The notes beneath the pieces were generated by a model, which made no database searches, was not told the DNA's origin, and was given only the letters and a program-made list of their open reading frames with translations. A DNA stretch of 27,627 nucleotides from Conidiobolus incongruus B7586 (taxonomy: Eukaryota; Entomophthoromycota; Entomophthoromycetes; Entomophthorales; Conidiobolaceae). Location of the stretch: contig JNEM01008971.1 in assembly GCA_000697335.1 (NCBI GenBank), positions 1-27,627 on the forward strand, written 5' to 3'. Numbering within the stretch: the stretch's first letter is position 1; each line of letters begins with the position of its first letter. Position numbers and translations under genes: made by a program. Positions 1-11,100 of this stretch are shown piece after piece.

Positions 1-420
1 CAGTAATTAAGCTGCCATCATCATTAAAATAATATGAGGGTATCTCCCTTTTTGGTGGCATTATAGTATATAGTGTTAAATTTGAATGAAATAAATTATA
101 GATAAGATTCAAAATAGCAATAATTAGGTTTGATACAGATAGTTATTAATATCTAGTAGGTTTTTAATAGTTTTGTCGCTGCTACCATGTAAGCGTAGTG
201 GTAGTTAAACTAATATAGTGCAGAGGAAGACTTAATATAAAAGTAGTGTGGCGCAGAACGTGGTAATATAACGTGGCTGTAGCGTGCAAGTGTAAACAAA
301 GTTTAATTAAGCTTCGAACTAGGATGAGTCACCGATATATTAAGATTTATATTAGGTAGTGCCAATATCCTACAATATCAACAGAATATAGTCTCAATCT
401 TAGAAATAGTGTAAAGGTAA
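1..420. other. Non-coding flank, moderately GC-richer, G-biased
   Basis: No open frame or family match is visible. The part at about 175-300 has several CG dinucleotides and two copies of AACGTGG about 15 nt apart (near 258 and 272). CTACCA at about 183 can pair with TGGTAG at about 200. A TGAGTCAC, which matches the Gcn4/AP-1 site, lies near 325. It adjoins the CA/TG-poor block that starts near 421. It may be the unmutated edge of an old repeat, but no terminal repeat or recognisable domain supports naming a family. Confidence 0.3.
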
Positions 421-1690
421 AAATAGTAAGAATTGAGAGGAAAAAAGAGGAACCTAGTTTATTAGATAATTTAATACTATTTATACAATTAATTTAACTA
501 TATAAGTATAAATTAATCATATAATTTATAGTTAATTGGATTATATAAAGTGTATATAAGAATTTAGAGAACTAGTCTCTTAACAGATATATTCATTTAT
601 TTTTAATTTCAAAAAAATCCCATTATTTAAAATCTAAAGTAATATTAAGATTCTATAATTTAAATAATAGGAATTTTATATAATTAAAAAAAATAAACAT
701 TTTAATATATAAAAAGTAAAAATAGATATATAATATATAATTAATAATTTCTTTTATTTCTAATGATTTTTGCTATATATTTAATAAAGATCTAATATTT
801 AAAAAATAATTTTTTTATTAAAGATTAAAAATTAATATTTTATAAACTAATTAAATTTTTTTATAGAAATCTTTTTCTTATAAACTAGTTTTTTTATTAT
901 CTAAAATAATTGTAATTATATAGGTTATAATCTAAAAAATATACTAGATATAATAGTTTTTCTAGTAATTTTTGATTAGAAGGTTTTTTATAACTTTAAA
1001 TTTATATATTTTATAATTATTATATAGAATAAAAAGTTTTCTCAAATTATATTAAGAATACTAATTAAAAATACTTTTATTTAAAAAAAATATAAAGTTT
1101 ATTATAAATTGATTTTTCTTTAAAAATTTATAAAAAATGTTGATTTAACTTAATTTAACAATTTGATTTATATTTTAATAAAAGATTATATAAAAAATTT
1201 AAAATTCATTAAAGATAATAATTTAATATAAAAGCTTTGATTTCTAATTATATTTTAATAAGTTTTATTTAATAATAACTACTCTAGCTTTTTTTAAGCT
1301 TTAGTTATAGTATAAGGTATTTATTTTATATTTTTATTAATTAATTTTAATTTAAACTTTAATATATATAAAATACTTATATATTTAATATTAAAGTGTT
1401 TTAATAATTTTTTAACTAAAATAAAAAGATGTTTTTTAATATATATTTTTACCTTATTAATAATTAAAAAACTAATAGTTAAAATTAGTTTTTTAAATTT
1501 AACAAGTTTTAAGTAGTTTTTTTAACTTTAAAGTAATTTACCCAATAATAAATTACTAATTTAAATAATAGTTTATTATTAAAAGCTACTTATAAATTTT
1601 AAATAATTTTAAAAGGCTTATAGTTAAGTTTTATTAATACTAAAATAAAAAACTTTTGAAGATTATTATTTAGTTTAAACATGATTAAAT
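421..1690. repeat. CA/TG-depleted AT-rich block (RIP-like footprint)
   Basis: In a hand count of 721-1680, CA plus TG occur about 17 times while CT plus AG occur about 76 times. In a control stretch at 2701-2940 the counts are about 31 and 12. CG is essentially absent. The bias is equal on both strands, as expected if C was changed to T mainly before A on either strand. That is the signature of repeat-induced point mutation, which normally hits duplicated DNA, so the block is plausibly a decayed repeat. Its family cannot be told. Both edges are rather sharp: sequence before 420 and after about 1740 has normal CA/TG. Unusual mutational drift without RIP is the alternative. Confidence 0.5.
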
Positions 1691-3154
1691 TAAACAACTA
1701 ATTTTAAAAAATTAATTTTTTATTTGAAACTAATAATATATTTGAAAAATCAGAAATTAAAAAATTTCCCATTTCTTTGATTCAATAGTAATATTAAATT
1801 TATTATGTTGATTAATATAAAAGAAAAATATATAATAGATATAATTGATATCAAGAATATTATCATCAGTACAACTTATTAGTTTAATTTTTATAATTCA
1901 GTAAATATCAAATGTAACTTATACCATAACTATTATACTCATCAAATAAAGTAATTATCTCATATAACAAAAAAATTTGATTGATGATAATAATGAATAA
2001 TTAAACAATATAGAGTATAGTAATTATATTATCTAATATAATAACATTAAACATTAGTAATATTGACTTGCTATAAGCTAAAATTTTATTTAATATTACA
2101 AAATGATTTGAAAAATATGAAAAAAAATTAATATTTTGTTTAGAATGAAAAACATATTTAAATTTAGGTTAATTATTGATTAATCTGTAATTTTTGCAAA
2201 CTCCATATATTATATTAACTGGTAAATTTTTCAAATAATATTTATTTCAAAACTTAAATATATCCAGGAACTGCTAATTGAAAAATAGCTATAATACTTG
2301 ATGAATATTCCGCTTAGAAATTTTTATTATGAATTGATTCGAGTATTTAGTTTATAATTTAAATATCACACGCAAATTTTATAATTTTGACCATTTTAAA
2401 CTCATTCTTGAATTATTAATGCAAAATAACAATTATCAAAATTGATAATGGATTTTATTTATAGATTAATATCAAAATTTAATAAATAATATAATTAAAT
2501 TAATATATATTATTCGCTATTTAATTTCGTTTATAGTAATTCATATATTAGGAATATTAATTGATAATAAATTTAATCTACAATTTCAAATTATGGATAT
2601 ATGTTTATCTACTTAAAATTTCAAAAATGATTAATTATATTCTAAAATCATAAATACTTATTAATTAATTGGATGATATTTTCTGATTTATGATTCAATA
2701 GTCATTTAGTAATACATTCTTTGATTGTAAAAAACAAAATATGCACATAAAATATTACTAATTCAAAAATTCAAAGTATTTGGCAACTATAAATGTTATA
2801 AGTCATTTAAATGTTATTCAAAAAAGATTGATCAATAATGATAAATAATAAACTTCAAAATAAAGATACAGTATCATTGATAATATCATGATAGTAATTG
2901 ATGTTATTCGAAATAATCAACTGCCAATTTTGATTAAAATGTAGCAGTTTAATAATTTTTCATTGTAAATATAAGCTCAAATATTAAAATCTATAGATTC
3001 GAAATATCGATTAAATATAAAATTAGACATTGGTAATAAATTTTAATTGAGATTTATCATAATTTAAAATATTATATAAAAGAATTATAAATAAACTTAC
3101 TTATATATTGAAAAAAAGTAATGATTTTAAATAATTCTATTTAATAATCAAAAA
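1691..3154. other. AT-rich spacer, no gene seen
   Basis: The base composition is about 80% AT with normal CA/TG frequency. I see no open frame of useful length, no splice-linked exons, no tRNA and no repeat on either strand. The last part holds the downstream region of the mS41 gene. Confidence 0.5.
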
Positions 3155-3683
3155 TTAATTGGATTTAGCTTTCATTCTAGCGATTTCATTCTTCTTAGGG
3201 CCTCTCTTATGCTTCTTCTTAAATTCAGGTTCAAATCCCAAACTATCAAAATTATTTAATAACAATAATAATTATTATTATTATTTTTAAACTTACGCAA
3301 ATTTGTGAGCTTTATCCAAGATAAGTTTTCGTTGCTGAGGAGTTAATCCTTTCTCTTTCATATCAGAATTTTTACTCTTAAATAAATCGTTCCAACCCTA
3401 ATAATTATTCAATATTAATTTTTTAAAAAATTAATTAATAAAAATAATATATTTTACTTCAAATTTATCAATACATTTTTCAGCTTCTTTGCCTAAAGAT
3501 TTTAAAAAAGTAGCGTGATCTGGAAAGTTATCTATAACGATATAAGTAAATTTATCATAATTCAATAGAAGTAAATCTACCAGTGGGGAATGGAACTTTC
3601 ATATAACGACTAGCAGAACTGTGACATCTAATACCAATTTGTTTAAAGGTATTCAATTTAACAATTTGACTAATTAAATTCAT
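3155..3683 (-). CDS. FYV4: Mitochondrial small ribosomal subunit protein mS41 (Fyv4, IGR-motif family)
   Basis: Likely a component of the mitochondrial ribosome small subunit. Four exons read on the minus strand: 3683-3581, 3531-3458, 3397-3297 and 3242-3155, giving 121 aa (yeast Fyv4 is similar in size). All three introns (49, 60 and 54 nt) are GT-AG and keep phase. The first 27 residues are basic and hydroxylated with no acidic residue (MNLISQIVKLNTFKQ, then RCHSSASR), as in a mitochondrial presequence. The IGR/SAM-like domain follows: FPDHATFLKSLGKEAEKCI, then GWNDLFKSKNSDMKEKGL and TPQQRKLIL, with a lysine-rich tail ending in TAA. An (AAT)n run lies in intron 3 and another just upstream of the start. 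Residues match my memory of the family; the exact exon ends are inferred. Confidence 0.8.
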
Positions 3684-4955
3684 TTATTATTATTATTATT
3701 TTATTATGATTTTTATTAATTAAGTTTGATTTAAGTTAAAAAATTATTTATTTTAAATTTTAATCATTTTAAATTATGGGACTATTTTTTTAAAAAATAT
3801 TGATTTCGAATTATTAATTTAATTAGAGTTTGTAATAATCATAATCTGTTCTTTGTTAATTCTCTTGTCGATAAAATATTTAATATGAAAATTTTTAAGT
3901 AAAGAATTAAAATTTAAACATTATTTAAGTAATTTATTAATAATTTGTATTAGTTTAAGGAATGATGACGAGAGAGTTCCAATAAAGATCAGAGATTTTT
4001 ATTTGGTATATAGATTGATAAGTTTCCAATTTCTTTTTTGATTAATATTGTTATTAAATTTAGGTAATTCTCAATAAAAGGCAAGTTAGATATTTTTCTT
4101 TAAAATAAATGAAGAAAAACTAACATTGAGGATATTAACTAAAAAACTGAATTTCTTGAATAATTTCATAATCATATTGTCAAAAGGTTAACAATTAAAA
4201 AACTTTGAATATGATGATAAATATATAGAGGAAGTTTAATATGAATTTTCTTCAATAATAAAAATGATCCAATTTAAAATAAATAAAAATTTAAATTGAT
4301 AAATATTCAATTATAATTTTTTAATTATTTTAGATTGGATTATTTTTATGGAATTATGATTGACTCTTTATAAGAGTTACTTGATCTTATCTGATTCAAT
4401 TGTTTTTGAAATTGTTAATCTTTTAATAATTAGGTTTGATGAACTTTTAATATTAATATTACCATAATTATTCAAGAATCGATAAAATGATTATTTAATT
4501 CTTTGGCTATAAATAAGAGTATAATTTTGTTAAAATTTGTTTATATATCAATAAATCACAGCTTCAATTAAATTTTATTTTTTCACTTATTACAAGCTAT
4601 TAAATCACCAATGACTGATTTCGAGAGGAGAATAACAGAAATTGTGTATTCATTAGTAATAGAATATTATTTCGATTAGCATACATTTATCGAAATATAC
4701 ACATGTAAAATGTAATTTTTTACAATAAATCTCTTTAACTATATAATAAAGTTTACTTAACATTTAGATTTAAATATTTAATGATATTCATTGTGATCAT
4801 GTAATATATCTATTAGAATATCATTGTTTATAATAAAAATACCAAATATGATTTGATTCAGTAACTGTATGAAAAAAAATATAAATTGGTCAAAAAAATA
4901 TTTTTATTAATTTTAAAAATACAACAAAAAATTAACCAATTACCAAAATGAACAG
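3684..4955. other. AT-rich spacer between two minus-strand genes
   Basis: This stretch is mostly featureless. The start of mS41 is preceded by ATT/ATTT repeats (3684-3708). A possible mini-gene at 4506-4728 is listed separately. ACTCTT-TAT-AAGAGT near 4364 is a small hairpin. The last 60 nt are the 3' flank of the CCCH/CHY gene. Confidence 0.4.
4611..4679 (+). CDS. Possible 22-residue mini-ORF with promoter-like surroundings
   Basis: The ORF reads MTDFERRITEIVYSLVIEYY then FD and a TAG stop. What makes it stand out is the context: a CTATAAATA box near 4507, a T-rich then C/A-rich leader, CACCA directly before the ATG, and an AATAAA-like signal near 4723. The peptide is amphipathic but I recognise no family. 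The same frame stays open past the stop for about 12 more codons, so it could also be the first exon or a remnant of a lost gene. Evidence is weak and chance cannot be excluded. Confidence 0.2.
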   Translation: MTDFERRITEIVYSLVIEYYFD

Positions 4956-7703
4956 TTATTTAACCTTGGCTAAATTCATCTGCTTTCGAGATATGGTCTT
5001 ATTGAGTCCTGAATACTTCTTGGAATCCTGCCCCAAACCAACTAATTAATATCAATTAAATTATTTAAAATTATATGTTTAAAATATACTTACATTTTTG
5101 TTCATTTTGATTGGATTGCGAGCCCCTTTACCGCCCTCCCAAAAGGTCTTACCTCGGGTGGATGATGCAAGCGTCTTGGCACAGCCGGTACATTTGGCCT
5201 CTTGTTCATACTTTTGTTCCTTGGAGCAAAAACCACAGATCATGACACGAGATCGCTAAATACATGATTAAGATAAGTTGAATTGATTAGAATCAATTAT
5301 ATTACCTCAGGATCTTCACAATTCGATTGACTGTTATGGCATTCGTCACAAGGGTAAAGCATACCACAGCATGGGAATCGGAACCAACGATATGATTTGG
5401 CATAGTGACGACAAGTACCAAATTTGGGGAGAGGCTGACCAATAGCAAGTACTTGCTTAGCGCTCTTATGACGCTTTGGAGCATTATTCTGGAGCTTGGG
5501 CAGCATTGAAGCTCCTAATTGAACAAATTGGAGCGATTGAGCTTCGAAAGATACCTTAGCGAAGCAGGATCTACATTGGGATTGAAGAGGAATGCTAAAG
5601 CTAACCTTTTTGAAGACAGAGTTCTGAATTTGGTGATCACATTTACTGCAGGTGGGAGTCAAGTGACATAATGTCAAATCGACAGCTTGGCAATTCTGGA
5701 GATCGAGATATCCAAGAACAAAATTACTTTGATGAATGAGATCTGGACGTAAACCAATGGTCATTGGCATGCTGCACTTGGAACAGGATCGGTGTTGTGT
5801 GGCGTTGGGTATAAGAGGCTGAATTTCAAAGGAAGTTGTGCAACGATTACAACGTACAACCAAACCGATTGAATCGACCTGAACCAGTGAAATGTTCTCC
5901 ATTTCAATATGACCAAAGTATGTCTTCAATCCACGGTGCAAAGGACGCTCAAAAGGCTTTTCACCAGACTCAACCTCTTCTTCTTCCTCTTCAGTAGTAC
6001 TTTCATATTCATAGTCAAATTCTGAGGACTCAGAATCATTGAGTTCAACAACATTTGATTTTTCATCCAATTTGTCGTCTTCTTCGATCTCTAAATCTTC
6101 CATCTTTTCTTCAAGTTCGGAAATGGCTTGTGGATCGTCTTTACGATTCAAATTTGAGCCATTCTTACAATGGGTGGGGGATGGTGGTTTTGGCAGCTTG
6201 AGCAAAGCCTCACATTGGCGATCGAGCCAGTTTATCTTTTGTAATAAGCTGGAATTGGGCATCTTTTGACTATATTTTAAGAAGCCCGTCTCCAAGTTTC
6301 TAAAGGAATACTCGGGAATGCGACAATTAATGGGAATTGAAGCGATTATTTTGCTTGGATAATCGGGATGTGGGTATTGTTTAGGAACAATAAGACTGAG
6401 ACTGACGTTAGGCATCTCACGTTTGAAGCTAAAGTCAGGGTCTGAAGGTTCAAAACGAATGTTAATTACAGTTAACTCGGCATCATCCCTGAAGGTAGAT
6501 TAATTTAATTGAAATATATGTATATTTTAAATATACTTACTTGATGATCTGAGCTGTGTTTTTGAACCTTGTCTGAATCTGTTTAATTTCAGATTGTCTC
6601 TTAGTAGGGTTACCGAGTGGAGTCTAAATTTGATAAAATCAATAACATATCAATTAAACATCATGATATTTTTAGTTACCTGAGCTAATGTTGTATCTGT
6701 AGTCAAGTTGTCAGATTGATCAACTTGGTTAGATTCTTGAGATAATTTTTCTTGATTTTCTTGTTTAAAGTTAACAAATTTAATGGTTTCGGCACCTGGC
6801 TTGGATAAGATAGTTTCTAAATTGTTATCCAACCAGTTTAATTTTTGGAATATGGTAGCTTTAGGATTTTGATCGTTATAACCCTGTAAGCTCTGTTGAA
6901 TATTTCTAATATTAAATTATTTAGTATCATCACTTAATATCATTTGGTTAAATGGACTTACATTGTGAATTTTAAAGGAATACTTTCACTTGATACAGAG
7001 ATATTTTCAAGGTTATTAACTGAATCAATTTTTAAAGTGAATTGAAGAATTAGTTGCTCTAATTGATATGGGAACTCAGGGTCTGAAGGCACAACATTTA
7101 GTTTGACATCAGCCTGGGTGTTCGATTTGTTGAGAGTATAGCTAATGCTGTAGCTAGCCTTCAACATATTTAGAGTTTGAAGTAATTTGTTTTTAGGTTT
7201 CTTATTCTTTTGTTTAAGTTTACCAGATTTCTCTATAAATATGTACTCAATTAACAATTCATTAAACAAAAATACTGTTAAAAATTACTGTTATTTTTAG
7301 ATTGATCTTTCTTGGTAGCTACTTTGGCTCCATTTTGTAAAAATCGATTATATCTCTCGTGGAGGTATTCACAATTGTCACTTTTTTTGCATCCTTTGTC
7401 AGAGTTGAAAAATTTACACTTCTGTTTGGATTGCCTCGTAGGAGACGTGGTCTGGGTTTCACTCTCAGTTTGTTCGGTTAAACTGTCCGAGTTATCTATA
7501 TCTTTGACGATAGTTGTAACAGTCGAATCTTGGTTTAACTGGTGAGAGTATCTACAATTTTCGCCATACTTACAGCTGCCACTTTGATAAAATTTGCAAA
7601 TTATATTTTGCTTCTCATTATTTTGAGGTTGGGGGAGAGAGGTAAGAGTGGATACTGTACAGGTAGAGGTAGGAGGGGTAGGGGAGGGGGAAGTGGCAGT
7701 CAT
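4956..7703 (-). CDS. CCCH- and CHY-type zinc-finger protein, 803 aa, seven exons
   Basis: Exons: 7703-7289, 7232-6962, 6905-6680, 6623-6541, 6488-5306, 5255-5094 and 5027-4956; every join keeps phase and uses GT-AG. Two CCCH fingers lie at residues 36-54 (C-x7-C-x5-C-x3-H) and 96-115 (C-x8-C-x5-C-x3-H), a type that usually binds RNA. Two diverged copies of an RWD-like module follow (about 165-290 and 331-435); the second has the YPHPDYP motif typical of RWD folds. An acidic stretch with six consecutive Glu comes next, then four CxxC knuckles (CNRC, CSKC, CSKC, CRSC). The C-terminal CHY zinc finger starts near 689 (GTCRHYAKSYRWFRFPCCG, PCDEC, CGFC, FWEGGKG) and runs into a basic tail. The CHY part is certain. 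The whole layout resembles a fungal CCCH/CHY family, but the cellular role is not known to me. Confidence 0.85.
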
Positions 7704-10049
7704 TTTTTTAAAAAATGAAATTGGGAGAATTTCTTTGGAACTTTTTTGAATTTAATTTAATAGAAAATTAATGGGTAGCTTAGCTTTCATATCAAGTCCT
7801 CCATTTATATAATTTAAATCAAATTACATCATTAAATTACATTAACTCAGATATTGGATTACATGAACGAATTAGGAAAATATACCCTATGAATCCTTTA
7901 AAAGGAAAATTTAATAAAATTTAAAATTAAAGATGTAAAAAGCAATGAAATATGGTTTTATCTATATTCAATATATTTGATATTATGATATATATAGTTA
8001 TAAACAATTAAGGATCATTTAATTGTTTTTGAGCATAATTTTGTTTAAAATAAGGAAATATAGGCATTTGACTACCAAATCAATTTAATTGATTAATTTT
8101 TTTTTGAAAATTACATAATACCAAGGTTTTAATGAATAATTAATATATTATATCATTTTGCTATATTATTTAATAATAAACATGATGAGCACTTGAATAA
8201 ATTTAAAAATAAATAATATTCCATATTCTTAATTAATTTTTAATCAAATCTTGATTGAACAAATTTGAATATTTTAAATCGGGAGACAAGATTGATATTT
8301 CTAGACATAATAACAGTAACTTTGGTTACTGAAAAGAATTGAAAAATCATATTTTTAACTAATCATAAAATTTAACCAAGATTTCAGCTGATTTTTTGTG
8401 TTAAACTTGAGACTACTTCCTCATTTATAAAATTGATAGTTTGAAAGTAAGCTGATATTACTTATACAAGGTTTATGAAGGATATAGAGTAGCAAACACT
8501 AAAGCATTTTGCAATCAAAAATAAAAATATTATAATCTATTTATTCTGAATTATCAATTTGATAATTGTTTATTTTCAAAATTCTCCCACCCAACAATAT
8601 TTCAATATTTAATTTTGTATTTTGTATTTTGTCAAATTAAAATAAAAAAGTCATTATGAAAATACAACTTAATTCTTTTTAAACAAGTTTGAACCTAAAT
8701 TTTGGATAATTATTGTCAAACACCACTTCACTAGTTGATTCTATTATATATCATTTATGGAAATACAGACTATAAATGTCATTAATATCATAAGTCATAT
8801 GATGATCTATGAAACTAGGATACTAGTAAAATACAAAATTAATTTGAATATGAAAACAATATACTATGTGAACTAAATAAGCAATCCTCATATAAAGTGT
8901 CAGCAGAATATTCTATCATTATTTTTTAGTAACACAAATTGACCAATAAAAATTAAATAGAATTTTTTTTGGATATATATAATATCAATATCAAAGGAGA
9001 ATATAATTCATGGCATTTTGCTGCTATCTAGTCTTCAAAATATATTATTATTTGTTTACATAGATTTAAAATCAAGATAATTTTTAAAGAGCTGAATTTT
9101 TTAGAATATCAGAATGTTTCTTATTTTTAATAAAATCCTAAAAATATTTTTTACTGGTAATTATGAAATAAAAAATATGTACAAATCAGTCCCGAGATTA
9201 AACAATTTTGATTCTAACGTTTTTGAAATATATTATTCCGATTTTTTATTGATCAATTAGATTTGATTATAATTATCTTTCATCGTTATTTTATCATTTA
9301 TAGCAATATTTTATCATATATCCGTTTTATAAATTCAATTTAGGCATTCATCACAGATTAAAGCAAATCTAAGCATCAAGTATATCAAAAGAATGATTTT
9401 ACAGTTGAAAATGAATCGTTCAAACATTATTCATAATCATTTTTCATATTTTTTAGATTATTTTATATATTGAATAAATATATGAATTATATTAATACTG
9501 ATTCGAATTTCTACCTTCAAAATAGCTAAAACATATAGTGGCAATGGTTATTACCCCTTATTCAAATCAGGATGGTATTATTTTTAAATGATTCAATTCA
9601 GATAAATGATTGAAAAAGTCAATGTCCGAAAATCATACCTTAAATTGAATCATTGGTACAATTTCCACACTAAAAAACAAAAATTGAATAAATATTTTTC
9701 ATCTAGTACAGAATAGATAATAAACCTTATAATCTTTTTCATTATTGTCAAAGTAATTAGTGACTAATTAAGATGTAAGATTTAATGAATTTTAATTTAC
9801 CTGCTGTTTATAAATTGTGTAATAATTTTCAATTGAAGAATTTAAAAACTATCAATTAGCAAAAATGAATAGTATTCATGATAATATAATGCAACCCAAC
9901 TTTTATTGGTCAAATATATTGTTAAATTACTGATGATATCATACAAAATCATTATGGTCTCGGTTTTAGTCTATTTATACTCAAAATCATGAATAATATG
10001 TAATTAAAATATTTCAAAATATATAAAATGCTTGAATTATAATGAGTAA
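7704..10049. other. AT-rich spacer, 2.3 kb, no gene seen
   Basis: The 5' end holds the promoter of the minus-strand CCCH/CHY gene. The 3' end carries ACTTTTATTGGT at 9899-9910 (an inverted CCAAT box), which recurs upstream of the intact C2H2 gene, and a TATAAAA at 10022-10028. Between them I find no open frame, repeat or RNA gene. Confidence 0.5.
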
Positions 10050-11100
10050 ATGAGATTTATGAACCATCAAATTATTTATAGAAATCCTAATTTGATGACT
10101 CATACAATCTATTTGAATGAGTTTGATTCGATTTCGAAAAAAGTAAAGACATTGTGTATAGATTATTGTACTAAAATGACCAATTTCAACTTCAATCAAG
10201 GAAATAATTTTCATCCTAGAAGATTAATACTGCCTTAAATGAGAGACTTGGGCGGATCAATTTTTCCGAACACTATTCCAAGTTATTCATTAATCAATTC
10301 GAATTTTGAAGTCGATTCAAGTATACCAGTTTCGCACTATTATAATAATTATCCATCTTTCACGTCTTAGTTACCAACAATATGCACAAGAATTTGAGGC
10401 TATTGAAGTTGAATATTGGACCAGAACAATTACAAATATTTTTGGAATAGATCAATTAATCACTACTTTTAATCAGTATTTTTATAATTTAACTAGCCCA
10501 ACTCACACAGATCCTGTCTATGGATTATATATATTTAACCCAGACTTCCCTATCTGTTCATCTAGGACCAATATTAATGAATCACAATTGGATTGTTGTT
10601 CAACTGATACTGATGAAATTAGCTTGTTTAGAAGCTTGAATAATGGGATTATGAATGATAATAATATTTTTATATCACAGAATTCTCCAATAAGCTAAGA
10701 AACTGATATTTATGATTCAAACTCTACTGTAGAAGTTGATTGTAATTTCAATCAAGTGGAAATTTCTAGTTACTGCTCATTAAATGAAAATTCAAGTCCA
10801 GAAAATCAAGATACAGGCCTCCGTCATTAACAGTATCTTTCTGAACTTTTCAAAATTAAGAATCTCAAAAGTTTTCAAATTGAAGATTATCGGTGTTGAT
10901 TATACGATGCTATTTTCAGGATATAGAATCATTCTGTAACCATATCAAAATCCATCAAATTACTAGACCATTTATATGCTTGACTTGTAGAATAAACTTT
11001 GAGCAAAAAGGCTACACTTGTGAAGCATTGGACATCTATTATATGCTTATTTAACTACTGGCAAATTTCAGGTCGAGGAGGGATAATTTTAACGGGTTAG
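10050..11100 (+). pseudogene. Decayed C2H2 zinc-finger gene, paralogue of the gene at 12945-13766
   Basis: The protein signal runs through several frames. An N-terminal, Asn/Ser/Tyr-rich part has stops near 10236 and 10368; the open part at about 10372-10698 ends in TAA and the same frame continues to about 10828. The finger pair at about 10885-11060 is recognisable: HIKIHQITRPFICLTC, then INFEQK, then ATLVKHWTSIICL after a one-base slip beside the run of five A near 11002. It aligns with HIRQHQINSPYQCSTC and SNLINHWTSLYCL in the intact gene. The first CxxC of finger 1 is destroyed by a TGA, and at least two frameshifts separate the pieces. Its upstream region still has the ACTTTTATTGGT box and a TATA box. 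This is a host gene in decay, not a mobile element. Sequencing error could explain one break but not all. Confidence 0.75.

Noticed and set aside
421-1690. Naming the CA/TG-poor block as a specific transposon or virus-like element
   Set aside because: No terminal repeats, target-site duplication or protein similarity is visible, so no family can be supported.
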